Assembly: GCA_902388455.1 (NCBI GenBank) | Contig: CABMPD010000003.1 | Coordinates: 1-64,000 of the forward strand | Length of the DNA: 64,000 nucleotides | From: an uncultured Alistipes sp. | Lineage (GTDB): Bacteria > Bacteroidota > Bacteroidia > Bacteroidales > UBA932 | Direction: 5' to 3' | In this document: in pieces, positions 6,948 to 17,054 of the stretch | How the letters are laid out: every line of letters begins with the position of its first letter | Numbering within the stretch: the first letter of the stretch is position 1 | Program-made: the position numbers and the translations under genes | The notes under the pieces: model-generated | The model's input: only the letters and a program-made list of their open reading frames with translations | What the model was told of the DNA's origin: nothing | The model's database searches: none

Positions 6948-9436
6948 AATACAGCACAATAAGGGCAGCGGCGGTCATCACCGCCCTGCTCCTGTGGGCT
7001 GTCTGCGCCTCCGCCCGCCAGCAGAACGTACGCAGCATCTCCGGCACGGTCATAGACGCAGCTACCGAAAAACCCATAGAGTTCGCCACTGTCGCCCTCA
7101 TAGCCCCCGACAGCACCATCGTCAACGGCACGACCACCGACTCCGCGGGACACTTTACAATCGAGCGGATTCCCTCCGGAGAATACAAGCTGATGGCAGC
7201 CTTCATCGGATACACCAGTTTAATAACAGATCTGAACGCAGTACCCGCCCGGGGAGCCGTCCTCGCCCTCGAACCCGACGCCGAGATGCTTGAAGAGGCT
7301 GTGGTAACCGCCCGCCGCCCGGTCATAGAGCAGAAGCTGGACAAACTGGTGATGAACATCTCCGACGCCGTCTCCACCGAAGGCAGCAACGGCACCGACC
7401 TGCTCCGCAAGGCCCCCGGCGTGACGATAGACTTCGACGGCAATGTAAAGCTCAACGGCTCAGCAGTGGCGGTATGGATCGACGGCCGTCCCTCCAACCT
7501 CTCCGGCAAGGAACTGGAAGTCCTGCTCCAGTCCACCGACGGCACGACCATCGACCGCATCGAGATCATGGCCCATCCCTCGGCCAAGTATGACGCGGCA
7601 GGCGGAGGCGGCATCATCAACATCGTCACCAAGAAGAATTTCATGCAGGGATTCAACGGCTCGGTCAACCTCGGCTACGGCGGCATGTACTTCGACCGCT
7701 GGGACCAGAGCGGTGACGGCTCGGTCAACCTCAACTACCGCGGCCGCAAGACCAACACCTTCCTGACCTACAGCGCCCGTTACGACGACATGACCGCGGA
7801 GATGCTCTCCAAGTCCCTCTACGGCGCAGCCAACGAATACACCATGTCCAACTCCTCGCAGCTGCTCATGCGCAACTTCAACCAGATGTTCCGGGCCGGC
7901 AACGACTGGTACATCTCCGACAAGGACGTCCTCGGCGCCATAGTCACCGGCACATTCCGCAACAGCAGCACCGACACCTACGGGAACAACTTCACTGAGC
8001 ATCTGCTCGGAGAGGACATCCTCGGCCGCCTGAACAGCGAGATTACCAACACTGACGACTTCAACGGAGTATCCGCGAACCTCAACTACACCCATACTTT
8101 CGACCCTGCGAAGATGCAGGAACTGACCCTCAACGCCGACTACTCCTGGTACGACATCGGCAACACCAGCCGGCAGAGCGACATTCCCGACCCGATGATC
8201 ACTGCCCTGATCCCGCTCGACTCCACCATATTCCGCCAGGATGCCGCCCAGAGGCTCCAGATCTGGTCCGCCAAGGCCGACTATCAGCAGCTCTTCTGGC
8301 AGACCGGACTGCTCGAGGCCGGCCTCAAGTGGTCCCGCACCGTCACCGACAACAACTCCGTCCGCGAGGACTTCTACAACAACATCTGGAACTACAACTC
8401 CAACCTCTCCAACATCTTCCTCTACGACGAGCAGATAGCCGCCGCCTACATCTCCGCAGCCAAGAGTTTCGGCACCAAATGGTCCGTCAAGATAGGCCTG
8501 CGCGGCGAGTACACCTACGCCCGCGGAGACTGGCGCAGCGCCGGGGAGAAGAGCACCAAGAGCTACTTCAACATCTTCCCCACCGCCTTCGTCAGCTACA
8601 TGCCCACAGAGAAATGGCGCCTGGCCGCCTCCTACACCCGCCGCATCAGCCGCCCCGGATACAGCCAGCTCAACCCCTTCCGCACCTACATGTCGGCCAA
8701 CTCCTACACCGAGGGTGACCCGGACCTCAACCCCCAGTTCTCCGACCAGGTATCCCTGACCGTCGGCTACGGCCAGCACCTCAACCTGAGCCTGCTCTAC
8801 CAGCACAACTCCAACCTGATCATGCAGCACCCCGAAGTCAACCCCGACAACGGTGAGCAGCGCCTCATCTGGGAGAACTTCGGCACCCAGTCCCTGGCCG
8901 GCGCGGCCCTGTCAGTATCCGAGCTGCCCATAACCAAGTGGCTCAACATCTCGGCCAACTACTTCGCCGCCTACAACAGCAACATCAGCACCTCCGACGA
9001 CAGCTACTCCGACGGTTCCTTCCTCCAGAGCTTCTACGGCAGCCTCAACTTCCTGCTGCCCAAGGAATGGAAAATAGAGGTCGGAGGCTTCGGCTCCGGC
9101 AACATGACCATGGGCTACATGGACATCCGTCCGATGTACATGCTCTTCGGCGGCATCAAGAAGAACCTCTGGGACGGCCGCGGCACCATCGCCCTCAACG
9201 TTCAGGACCTGCTCCGCTCCTTCCGGACCAGCATCACCTCCTACACCGGCGACGTGCTGACCTACAGCATCGACCAACGCATCAACATGCAGAAAATCAC
9301 CATCTCGTTCAGCTACCGCTTCGGTACCGCATCCAACCTCCGCAGACGCAACGTCGGCAACGTGGAGGAATCCTCCCGCGTAGGCGGCTCAGGCGGCATC
9401 AGCACGGGACAGAGCGGCGGTGGAATAGGCAGATAA
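6944..9436 (+). CDS. Outer membrane beta-barrel receptor with carboxypeptidase regulatory-like domain
   Basis: An 830-aa protein with a signal peptide (about 1-25). A CarboxypepD_reg-like domain (about 28-110) and a plug-like region including LLRKAPGVTIDFDGNVKLNG follow, then a long aromatic-rich barrel. It resembles the OMP_b-brl_3 family, relatives of TonB-dependent receptors. The C-terminus is Gly/Ser-rich instead of ending on an aromatic residue. Its start overlaps the GntR stop, so it is part of the ABC operon. Role and ligand are unknown; co-expression suggests the ABC system and this receptor act on the same envelope cargo. Confidence 0.8.
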   Translation: MKYSTIRAAAVITALLLWAVCASARQQNVRSISGTVIDAATEKPIEFATVALIAPDSTIVNGTTTDSAGHFTIERIPSGEYKLMAAFIGYTSLITDLNAVPARGAVLALEPDAEMLEEAVVTARRPVIEQKLDKLVMNISDAVSTEGSNGTDLLRKAPGVTIDFDGNVKLNGSAVAVWIDGRPSNLSGKELEVLLQSTDGTTIDRIEIMAHPSAKYDAAGGGGIINIVTKKNFMQGFNGSVNLGYGGMYFDRWDQSGDGSVNLNYRGRKTNTFLTYSARYDDMTAEMLSKSLYGAANEYTMSNSSQLLMRNFNQMFRAGNDWYISDKDVLGAIVTGTFRNSSTDTYGNNFTEHLLGEDILGRLNSEITNTDDFNGVSANLNYTHTFDPAKMQELTLNADYSWYDIGNTSRQSDIPDPMITALIPLDSTIFRQDAAQRLQIWSAKADYQQLFWQTGLLEAGLKWSRTVTDNNSVREDFYNNIWNYNSNLSNIFLYDEQIAAAYISAAKSFGTKWSVKIGLRGEYTYARGDWRSAGEKSTKSYFNIFPTAFVSYMPTEKWRLAASYTRRISRPGYSQLNPFRTYMSANSYTEGDPDLNPQFSDQVSLTVGYGQHLNLSLLYQHNSNLIMQHPEVNPDNGEQRLIWENFGTQSLAGAALSVSELPITKWLNISANYFAAYNSNISTSDDSYSDGSFLQSFYGSLNFLLPKEWKIEVGGFGSGNMTMGYMDIRPMYMLFGGIKKNLWDGRGTIALNVQDLLRSFRTSITSYTGDVLTYSIDQRINMQKITISFSYRFGTASNLRRRNVGNVEESSRVGGSGGISTGQSGGGIGR

Positions 9437-9449
9437 CCCCTCAGAAGCT

Positions 9450-10205
9450 ATGGGAAGTCCGTATTTCAGATTCAAACAGTTCACCGTATGGCACGACTGG
9501 TGCGCGATGAAGGTGGGAACCGACGGGGTCCTGCTGGGAGCGTGGGCCGGTCCTGGCCGTCCGGGGGAAATATCCGGAGGAAGCCCGCAGACAGTTCTGG
9601 ACATCGGCACCGGCAGCGGCCTGGTCGCCCTGATGCTGGCCCAGCGTTTCCCCGAAGCGCAGGTAACGGGCATCGACAGCGATGCGGAGGCAGCGGCCCA
9701 GGCCCGGGAAAATTTCACAGGCGGCCCTTGGCCGCAGAGGCTAAGGGCCGCCCACATCTCCCTCCAGGAATTCTGCCGCGGTACCGCTGCCACAGCTGCC
9801 GCCCGCCGCTTCGACCTGATAGTCTCCAACCCGCCGTTCTACGACACCACCCTCACCAGCCCGGACCCGCTCCGGACTGCCGCCCGCCATACCGGCGGTC
9901 TCACCCACGAAGAACTGCTGCTGCTCTCCGCCGGCCTCCTTTCCGACACGGGGGTCTTCAGTCTGATCGTTCCCTCCGAGTCAGAGAAATCCATCCTGCG
10001 GCTGGCGGACAGAAGCAGACTCCATCTGCACCGGCTCACCCGCGTCTATTCCAAACCGTCCTCCCGGCCCCGGCGCATCCTGGCCTCCTTCGGCAGACAG
10101 CAACTTCCGCAGCCATTGGAAGATTCCCTTACGCTGACCGATACCGACGGCACACGCAGCCCAGAGCACATCCGGCTCACACGCGATTTTTACCTTGAAT
10201 ACTAA
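9450..10205 (+). CDS. trmN6: tRNA1(Val) (adenine-N6)-methyltransferase
   Basis: A 251-aa class I SAM methyltransferase with motif I DIGTGSGLVA (51-60) and the N6-adenine catalytic motif NPPF (127-130). The N-terminus FRFKQFTVWHDWCAMKVGTD is typical of TrmN6/YfiC, which methylates A37 of tRNA1(Val). It follows the receptor gene by 13 bp and may be read through from that operon. Length fits the family. Confidence 0.87.
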   Translation: MGSPYFRFKQFTVWHDWCAMKVGTDGVLLGAWAGPGRPGEISGGSPQTVLDIGTGSGLVALMLAQRFPEAQVTGIDSDAEAAAQARENFTGGPWPQRLRAAHISLQEFCRGTAATAAARRFDLIVSNPPFYDTTLTSPDPLRTAARHTGGLTHEELLLLSAGLLSDTGVFSLIVPSESEKSILRLADRSRLHLHRLTRVYSKPSSRPRRILASFGRQQLPQPLEDSLTLTDTDGTRSPEHIRLTRDFYLEY

Positions 10206-10224
10206 CCCCAAAAACATAATGACA

Positions 10225-10809
10225 ATGAAAAGAGCAACGATTCTTACCGCCACCCTCGCCCTCCTTTTCCTCACCTGCACCGGCGCCAAGGCTTCAGCGC
10301 AGAACGACACTACTGCCGCACAGACCGCTGCGGTCACAGGGGCTCCGAAAGCATGGTTCTCATTCCTGACCGAGATCAGAATGGGGAGCGACATACTCGA
10401 CTACCCTAAGTTCATGACATACGACTGGAACATCGCCCCGGGAGTATCTTTCCGGAACGGTCTCTCCCTCAGGATTCCGGTCGAGGCCGTCTTCGGCATG
10501 ACAAAAGAAAGCTACAATGACTACGACGGATATTACAGTTCCAACGGAACACTCGGTCTCAACCTGGGTTACGACTTCCTCAACAAGAATGACAGGATGC
10601 GCCTGGAGCTCAATGCCTCCGGAGGCTCCACCTACCTCAAGACCCCCTACCGGTTCGCCTACGCCGACCTGAACCTGAAGTTCGGCTCCAAGCACCTCGG
10701 AGCCTACAACCTGTACGTCGGCCTGGGCCTCCGCTACCTCAGTCCCTACAACCCGGACATGACCCAGAAACTCCTGTTCAACTTTACTGTCGGCTTCTGG
10801 GCTCTCTAA
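10225..10809 (+). CDS. Exported, probably outer-membrane beta-barrel protein
   Basis: About 194 aa from the ATG at 10225. The frame is open from 10195, but that start overlaps trmN6; 10219 is another option. A signal peptide (to about ASA|QND) is followed by alternating hydrophobic/polar strands rich in Tyr, Phe and Gly, ending NFTVGFWAL. The aromatic-rich C-terminus and strand pattern suggest a small outer membrane barrel. Its 3' end overlaps the convergent DUF3109 gene by 26 bp. Function unknown. Confidence 0.6.
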   Translation: MKRATILTATLALLFLTCTGAKASAQNDTTAAQTAAVTGAPKAWFSFLTEIRMGSDILDYPKFMTYDWNIAPGVSFRNGLSLRIPVEAVFGMTKESYNDYDGYYSSNGTLGLNLGYDFLNKNDRMRLELNASGGSTYLKTPYRFAYADLNLKFGSKHLGAYNLYVGLGLRYLSPYNPDMTQKLLFNFTVGFWAL

Positions 10810-11401
10810 ACTGCTCATACGCAGCCTCCAGTGCTGCATAGAACTCTTCACCGAAGGCATCCGTCAGGGGCTTCTGCAGGAAACGGAAGACCGGGATGCC
10901 TTCTCTTTTGCCTTTTGCAAAGGCGCAGGAGCAGATGTTCCAGCGGTGGAGGTTGAGGGCGGTCATGCCGTTGGAGAGCCTGGAGACCCGGATCGGGTAG
11001 AGACGGCAGGAGATGGGCTTGACAAAGTCCGAGCCGCCCCGGCACCAGGACCGCTCGATGGTGCAGAACCAGCTGCCTTCCGCGTCGCAGGCCGCATATG
11101 CGCATTCCTCCCGGCCCGGGACCAGCGGAGTGACCATGTCCCCGTCCGAGTCTATCTCGAAAAATCCCTTCTCCGCCACCACCGCCCGGCCCTCGGGCGA
11201 CATCAGCGGGAAGAACCTGCCGTAATTGGCCTCTATCCGCTCCGGCTCGTCCTCCTCCATCGGAGCGCCGCTGTCCCCGATGACGCAGCACACCCCTCCG
11301 CAGGCTCCGTAGTCGCAGGCAAAACATTCCGTAAATATTTCCGAAGAGATTATCTTATCTCCGATAATTACCATTGTATCCATTTTTCTATCATTCTTCA
11401 T
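10784..11401 (-). CDS. DUF3109 family cysteine-rich protein
   Basis: A 205-aa protein with clustered cysteines near the N-terminus (CFACDYGACGGVCC) and in the middle (CAYAACDAEGSWFC, then WC and the SCRLYP motif). This pattern is typical of DUF3109 proteins, relatives of YkgJ-like putative metal-binding proteins. The start at 11401 overlaps the end of the upstream M16-like gene; ATGs at 11383 and 11374 are alternatives. Biochemical function is not known. Confidence 0.8.
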   Translation of the reverse strand: MKNDRKMDTMVIIGDKIISSEIFTECFACDYGACGGVCCVIGDSGAPMEEDEPERIEANYGRFFPLMSPEGRAVVAEKGFFEIDSDGDMVTPLVPGREECAYAACDAEGSWFCTIERSWCRGGSDFVKPISCRLYPIRVSRLSNGMTALNLHRWNICSCAFAKGKREGIPVFRFLQKPLTDAFGEEFYAALEAAYEQFREPRSRQ

Positions 11402-14183
11402 TGTTCGTCAGAGCATCTTCCTCCGGGACTACCGACAGCCGGGAGATTCTGCCCTCTTCCAGAATTCTGAGCAGAGTCCCGTTCACCTGTTCCGCCGTGA
11501 CTGCATTCAAGGCTGCCTCTCGCCTGGTATAGAAATCCTTGCGGTCAACATACCGGTTACGCATAAGACTCCTCCACCAGTCGACGTCCACCCTCTCGCG
11601 AAGCTCATCCTTGAGGATGATGTTGCGGCGCACCCCATCCACCTCACTCGAACTTATCCCGCGGTAGGCCAGTGCCTCCACTATATCCGCGAATATTCCC
11701 CCTATATCCGGAACCTCTCCGTACGTGGAGAAATGAAAATCTATCGTCAGGACCTCCTCGGGATAACGGTAGAATCTCTGGCTGGCATCTGCCAGAATAC
11801 CCCTGAGGGAGAGCTGCCGGATCACCTCCCGCTCTATGACCCTGGCCGTAACTTCCGAGAGAGCCCGGTCCTCCACATTCAGGTCGGAGGGGAAAGTGAG
11901 CTTGCAGCTGTGCAGCCTCCGTGGGAACTCCATGGGGACGTGCACCACCTCCTCGTCATCATAAGAAGCGATGAAGAACGCACGGTTCTCCTCGCGGCTG
12001 ATGCTACTGACACTGCGTCCGGGAAGTTCAGCCAAGGTAGTGTACACTGAATTGAGAAGCTGCTGCTCGTCGAAGTCACCGACAAAGATAAAGGAGAATT
12101 CAGCGGCATTGGAGAAAAGCGAATTGACAAATTCAAGGGTCTCCATATAATCCAGAGAATCTATTGACGGGTCTTCCGTCTGCAGCCCGTATCCGGAACG
12201 CACATCGCGGCTGTGGAGCTTGTCAAAAACCCTCTCCGGGGAATTTCCGGCATAAGGCCGGCATCCTGATAGCATACGGCGGTACTTGCCGAATGTTTCC
12301 TCATCCGGAGCGGCCTCCTGGAAATACTGGGACACCAGTTCCAGGAACTGCGCCTCCGAACCTTTATTGAAAGAACCCGTCAGCCTCCTGTCCCCCACCG
12401 TTATCTCCCTGGATATTTCAATCTGAAGCATATCCTGCAGCTTGCTTCTTCCGAACATGTTCATTCCTCCCACGACAGACATATCGGCCACATCATTGAC
12501 ATATCTGCGCAGCAAGGCCGGATGTTCCTGAGCGAGAGACACACCGCCTCTGGCCACTGCCTCAAAATAAACCCGGCCAGGCTCCCGGTCCATCTTACGG
12601 TAAGCCAGCATGGCCCCGTTGGGCAGACGGCGGGAGACCACTCCTGTAGAAGGGTTGACGAACTTCCGGCGGGCCATCTCCTTCTGTGTCTTCTTAGGCG
12701 GAAGAGCCGCTGTCACCTCATATATCACCGAGTCTACAGTCAGAGGCTGAGGGTCTACAGCGAAATACTCCAGCCCCCCTGTCTTAAGCGGTGAGGTACA
12801 CACCACCGTCCGGGAATCCTCGTCTGAAAACACAGAAGCAAGAAAACGGTAGACATCAGTACTGTCCATCTCCACCATAGCCGTCTCCGTATAGCTCTTG
12901 ACCAGTTCGATTCCGGTCATCACATAGCCGTCTGTAAAATTGGCCCGGCAGAGGTCCGAATAGAATTTGTTGTCCAACGAAGAACGGCGGCGGTAAGTCT
13001 CATCGAGAGTCTTCAGATAGTCACTGCTGCTGCGACGGTACTCATAGCCCGAGACACCGTATTCAATAAGCCGTTCGACCTCTGCGAGAATGAATTCATA
13101 TGCCATCACGTAATCCTCCGGAGCACATTCGACAGAGAATCGGAAGGAACTGCTGTTCAGCATCGGCACTATCCCTGCACTGACATTCCTGGCATAGAAC
13201 GGAGCTTCACCTACGGCATCATACAGCCGCCGCTGCATAATGTCCATGCCTATTGTCGCCAGATAGTCATATATGAACGGTACTGCCGTACCTCTCAAGG
13301 ATTCGTCCATCGGTCCGACAACATAGTCAAATGTCACGGTTGCGCAGTCCGCCTCCTTGTCCTGAAAATAGAAGTACCCGCCACCGGCAGCATTCACCAG
13401 TGAGTCAGGGAACTCCGGAGCAGGAGAGGAAGGCTTGGAAACCACCTGAAAAAGAGAACGTATCTTGGACTCCACCGCCACCGGATCTATATCTCCGGCA
13501 ATGACCAGAGCCTGCATGTCCGGACGGCAGCGGTTGCGGTAGAAACGGCGGACATCCTCGGTGGTATACCTGTCAATCCTGGCGAAAAGTTCTTCCTGAG
13601 GCACTGGCGCCAGAGGCGTACCGGAAAAATAGAACCTGGCCAGCGAGTCCTTGACACGCTGTTCCAGTGTCTCACCGGCCGAAAATACATTCCGGAAAAA
13701 GTTCTTGCCCCTGGCCACTGAACGGTCATCCACTATCAGGGCCGAGGACATATTGTAAATCGCAAGAAGCATGGAATCCACCATAAAGTCATTTTTCTTT
13801 ACCGGCACATCGCTGAAAGTGTATGTGGTATAGTAGTCTCCCGCATCTATCACCAGCCCGTCCGTACGGTCCAGTCCCATATTGTCGATAAAGGTGAATA
13901 TCGCACCGTCAGGGAAATTGGAAGTCTCGGTCAGGGCCATGCACTCCATGAGCCAGGTCATCCCCCTGGAAGAGCTGTCCTCCATAGCTATACCGGTCTT
14001 CTGAATGAAGGTAAAATCGGCGTACCCTCCCACTGACGCATTGCGTACCAGATAGTAAGACAAGCCGTTAGGCATCGTCCCGCGCACTATCCTGGCATCG
14101 TTGTTCAGTTCACCGACCATCTGGGGAAAAGCCGCCGTAGCTTGAAGAAGCATGACAAGAAAGAGTAAAAATTTCCGTTTCAT
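11391..14183 (-). CDS. M16-family peptidase homologue lacking the HxxEH zinc motif
   Basis: About 930 aa from MKRKFLLFLVMLLQ at 14183, which gives a signal peptide; the frame opens further upstream but without good start context. It has the tandem-domain layout of PqqL-like M16 peptidases (two roughly 450-residue halves, for example NGLSYYLVRNAS early and RRLPNGAMLAYRK in the second half). Where active enzymes have HxxEH, this protein has W77-L-M-E80-C81. Both zinc-binding histidines are therefore gone and it is probably catalytically dead. The downstream region expected to hold the third ligand reads RSVARGKNFF. It may be a structural or chaperone partner in the periplasm. Confidence 0.83.
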   Translation of the reverse strand: MKRKFLLFLVMLLQATAAFPQMVGELNNDARIVRGTMPNGLSYYLVRNASVGGYADFTFIQKTGIAMEDSSSRGMTWLMECMALTETSNFPDGAIFTFIDNMGLDRTDGLVIDAGDYYTTYTFSDVPVKKNDFMVDSMLLAIYNMSSALIVDDRSVARGKNFFRNVFSAGETLEQRVKDSLARFYFSGTPLAPVPQEELFARIDRYTTEDVRRFYRNRCRPDMQALVIAGDIDPVAVESKIRSLFQVVSKPSSPAPEFPDSLVNAAGGGYFYFQDKEADCATVTFDYVVGPMDESLRGTAVPFIYDYLATIGMDIMQRRLYDAVGEAPFYARNVSAGIVPMLNSSSFRFSVECAPEDYVMAYEFILAEVERLIEYGVSGYEYRRSSSDYLKTLDETYRRRSSLDNKFYSDLCRANFTDGYVMTGIELVKSYTETAMVEMDSTDVYRFLASVFSDEDSRTVVCTSPLKTGGLEYFAVDPQPLTVDSVIYEVTAALPPKKTQKEMARRKFVNPSTGVVSRRLPNGAMLAYRKMDREPGRVYFEAVARGGVSLAQEHPALLRRYVNDVADMSVVGGMNMFGRSKLQDMLQIEISREITVGDRRLTGSFNKGSEAQFLELVSQYFQEAAPDEETFGKYRRMLSGCRPYAGNSPERVFDKLHSRDVRSGYGLQTEDPSIDSLDYMETLEFVNSLFSNAAEFSFIFVGDFDEQQLLNSVYTTLAELPGRSVSSISREENRAFFIASYDDEEVVHVPMEFPRRLHSCKLTFPSDLNVEDRALSEVTARVIEREVIRQLSLRGILADASQRFYRYPEEVLTIDFHFSTYGEVPDIGGIFADIVEALAYRGISSSEVDGVRRNIILKDELRERVDVDWWRSLMRNRYVDRKDFYTRREAALNAVTAEQVNGTLLRILEEGRISRLSVVPEEDALTNNEE

Positions 14184-14207
14184 TTGACAAATGTATGAAA
14201 ATATACT

Positions 14208-14215
14208 TATATTTG
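14208..14215 (+). promoter_or_regulatory. Promoter -7 box for the TPR protein gene
   Basis: TATATTTG matches TAnnTTTG and lies 42 bp before the ATG at 14257. Confidence 0.45.
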
Positions 14216-14256
14216 TCAGTTCCATTTCCCTTTCGAGCATAATAAAACCAACTAAT

Positions 14257-15198
14257 ATGAAGAAAATACTTGTAATTCTGACCATCGCAACACTTTCCAC
14301 GGCACTTGTGTCCGCGCAGGACATGGAGTCCGCAACCGCTCTGTACAACGAGGGCGCGACAGCGCTCAATGCTGGAGACAAAGAAACTGCACTTGGATAT
14401 TTTGAAGAGGCACTCTCTCAGGCCGAGCTGATAGGACCCGAAGCCGAGGAACTGGCATACAACTGCAAGAGGAACATTCCCACCCTCATCAATGCCATAG
14501 GTAAGGAGCTGGCCGCCTCCGACAACATTGACTCCGCCATCGTAGTACTGAACCGCGCCGTTGAGAAAGCCAACGAATACGGTCAGGAGGACATCGCAGT
14601 AGATGCCGAGGCCCTTATACCCCAGCTGTACATGCAGCAGGGCAACATCCTTCTCAATCAGAAAGATTACACCGGGGCCATGGACAAATACCAGCAGGTA
14701 GTGAACCTCAACCCCAACGATGCCAACGCTTATCTCCGTCTGGGCCAGGCAGCTTCCCGCGCCGGTGAGACAGAGACAGCCATAAGCGCCCTCACCAAGG
14801 CCTCCGAACTCGGACAGAGCAAGGCTGCCGACAAAGAGATGGCGACTCTCTACCTCAGCACATCCAACAATTATCTCAAGGCTAAAGATTATCAGAACGC
14901 ACTGGACAACGCCAAGAAGTCCCTCGCAATCCTGCCCAACCCCACAGCCATGCAGATAGCCGGCACGGCAGCCCTCGCTCTCAAGAACTATGACGAGGCC
15001 ATCGCAAACTTCGAGGGTTTCGTAACAGCCACTCCCAACGCCAGAAGCATCGACCAGATCCGCTACCAGCTGGCCACCGCATACGAGGCCAAGGGCGACA
15101 AGGAGAATGCCTGCGTGAACTACAAGGCCATCCTCAACAACCCTCAGTTCGCCGAATACGCAAAGCACAAAGTCAACGTAGAACTCAAATGCCAGTAA
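14257..15198 (+). CDS. Exported tetratricopeptide repeat protein
   Basis: A 313-aa protein with a signal peptide (MKKILVILTIATLSTALVSA). At least four TPR units follow, recognisable from A-x-x-Y-x-x-G-x-x-x-L patterns such as ATALYNEGATALNAGDKETA, GNILLNQKDYTGAMDKYQQV and AYLRLGQAASRAGETETA. TPR proteins act as scaffolds, here probably periplasmic or outer-membrane associated. Its stop overlaps the start of the U32 gene, so the two are likely co-transcribed from the promoter at 14208. Confidence 0.75.
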   Translation: MKKILVILTIATLSTALVSAQDMESATALYNEGATALNAGDKETALGYFEEALSQAELIGPEAEELAYNCKRNIPTLINAIGKELAASDNIDSAIVVLNRAVEKANEYGQEDIAVDAEALIPQLYMQQGNILLNQKDYTGAMDKYQQVVNLNPNDANAYLRLGQAASRAGETETAISALTKASELGQSKAADKEMATLYLSTSNNYLKAKDYQNALDNAKKSLAILPNPTAMQIAGTAALALKNYDEAIANFEGFVTATPNARSIDQIRYQLATAYEAKGDKENACVNYKAILNNPQFAEYAKHKVNVELKCQ

Positions 15199-17054
15199 AG
15201 CTAGAGCTTCTCGCTCCGGCACGCAATAAGGACATCGGCATCGCGGCCATCGACTGCGGTGCCGATGCCGTGTATATAGCCGGACCTGCCTTCGGGGCAC
15301 GCGAGGCGGCGGGCAACTCCTTCGGAGACATCGCCGTACTGACGGACTACGCTCACAGATTCGGCGCCAGGGTCTATCTGACCCTCAACACCATCATCTT
15401 CGAGAACGAGCTGGAGGAAGCCCGCCGCTGCGTATTCAGCGCCGTGGAAGCCGGATGCGATGCCCTCATAGTCCAGGACCTCGGACTCCTGAGGATGAGC
15501 ATCCCGCAGATAGAGCTGCACGCCTCCACCCAGTGCAACATCAGAACACCGGAACAGGCCCGCTGGCTGGCCTCCCTGGGCTTCCACAAGCTGGTCCTGG
15601 CCCGGGAGCTGAGCCTGGAGCAGATCCGGGAGATATCCGAAGCCGTCCCCCAATGCGAGATTGAGTGCTTCGTACACGGAGCCCTCTGCGTGTGCTACAG
15701 CGGCCAGTGCTACCTGAGCCAGTACCTCACCGGCCGGAGCGCCAACCGCGGCTGCTGTATCCAGGCCTGCCGCTCCCGCTACGACGTGAAGGACGCCTCC
15801 GGCAATATCCTGTTGCGCGACAAAGCCATTCTCTCCCTCAAGGACCTCTCCCTCCTGGACCGGCTGGAACAGCTGGCCGGGGCGGGAGCCACCTCCTTCA
15901 AGATAGAGGGCCGGCTCAAGAACATCTCCTACGTCAGGAATATCGTCCGGGCCTACAGCGAGGCCCTGGACCGGCTGGTACAAAACAGCGGCGGCCGGTA
16001 CTCCCGCAGTTCCTGGGGCTCCCCCGCCGGAGGCTTCACTCCTCAGCCCGCGGCTACCTTCAACCGGGGCTACACTCATTATTTCATCGACGGCACCCGG
16101 GGCAAATGGAATTCGGGCGACTACGCCAAGGGCATCGGAGAGCCCGTCGGGGAAGTCGGCAGCATAAGCGGCAGGACAATGGAGATACGGCTGTTCAAGG
16201 GCATCAGCACCCCGGTCACCAACGGCGACGGCCTCTGTTTCGTATCCAGGAAAGGGGAGGTCACCGGCATGCGGGCCGACAAGGTGGAGGGCAGCACCGT
16301 CACATTCGGACAGACTGAAGGCAGCGCACCGGCCCCCGGCACGAAAATCTACCGCAGCTACAACCACAGCCTCGAAAAAGCCCTTGAGAACAATCCGCCG
16401 ACAAGACTGATTCCGGCAGAAATACGCCTGACACAGACAGACGGCGGGAGATACCTTCTGACGGCCGATGCCGCCGGCGGAGCCTCCGCGTCGGTGGAAT
16501 TTACGGCGGAGCAGGCCCTGAACCGGGACAAGGCCGCCTCCGGCCTCCGCTCCTCGCTGTCCAGACGCAGCGGGATTGTCACATTTACCCTGAGCGGCCT
16601 GCCTCAAGACGGTCCCCTGCCCTTCCTGCCCCCATCGGCCGCCAACGCGCTGCGCCGGGAACTGGCCGCGGGACTGGAATCCGCTCCCGCCGCTCCCGAT
16701 ATGAGGGAAAGCATCCCCTTCGACCGCCTGGACAGGACCAGAATCATCCCTCCGGCACAGCGGACTCTGCTCAACTGCGCCAACTCATTGTCCCGAAGCA
16801 TCTACGAATCAGCCGGCATAGAGCCTGACCGCGCTTTTGAGACCGACCCGGCGGCATCTGTGGAGCTCATGCGCTGCAAATACTGCATCCGCTACGAGAT
16901 GGGCCGCTGCCCGAAACAGCGTCCGGGAGAGAAGGCCGCACCGCTCTATCTGGAAAATAACGGACGCCGGGTAAAAGCCGTCTTCGACTGCGCCCGCTGC
17001 GAGATGGTCATACTTCCGGATCCGGATGGTGGTAACGCCCCTGATCCTGAGTAA
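15189..17054 (+). CDS. U32 family peptidase, RlhA-like
   Basis: A 621-aa protein. The N-terminal domain has the U32 signature, ECFVHGALCVCYSGQCYLS at about 159-177, with conserved cysteines (also CIQACRSRY shortly after). A long C-terminal extension of about 300 residues matches the size of the RlhA/DUF3656 branch. RlhA hydroxylates C2501 of 23S rRNA; other U32 proteins are called collagenases. The final codons (PDPDGGNAPDPE) lie within a 50-bp sequence duplicated from the end of the neighbouring EFR1 gene, so the natural C-terminus may have been replaced. A second cysteine cluster (CKYCIRYEMGRC) lies near the end. Confidence 0.82.
   Translation: MPVKLELLAPARNKDIGIAAIDCGADAVYIAGPAFGAREAAGNSFGDIAVLTDYAHRFGARVYLTLNTIIFENELEEARRCVFSAVEAGCDALIVQDLGLLRMSIPQIELHASTQCNIRTPEQARWLASLGFHKLVLARELSLEQIREISEAVPQCEIECFVHGALCVCYSGQCYLSQYLTGRSANRGCCIQACRSRYDVKDASGNILLRDKAILSLKDLSLLDRLEQLAGAGATSFKIEGRLKNISYVRNIVRAYSEALDRLVQNSGGRYSRSSWGSPAGGFTPQPAATFNRGYTHYFIDGTRGKWNSGDYAKGIGEPVGEVGSISGRTMEIRLFKGISTPVTNGDGLCFVSRKGEVTGMRADKVEGSTVTFGQTEGSAPAPGTKIYRSYNHSLEKALENNPPTRLIPAEIRLTQTDGGRYLLTADAAGGASASVEFTAEQALNRDKAASGLRSSLSRRSGIVTFTLSGLPQDGPLPFLPPSAANALRRELAAGLESAPAAPDMRESIPFDRLDRTRIIPPAQRTLLNCANSLSRSIYESAGIEPDRAFETDPAASVELMRCKYCIRYEMGRCPKQRPGEKAAPLYLENNGRRVKAVFDCARCEMVILPDPDGGNAPDPE

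Noticed and set aside
7460..8830. Long minus-strand frame opposite the receptor gene
   Set aside because: A shadow of the GC-rich plus-strand gene, with no motifs and a skewed Val/Gly/Glu composition.
14184..14381. Longer N-terminus for the M16-like protein
   Set aside because: The upstream codons carry no signal peptide and overlap the divergent TPR gene; MKRKFLLFLV at 14183 gives a good signal sequence.
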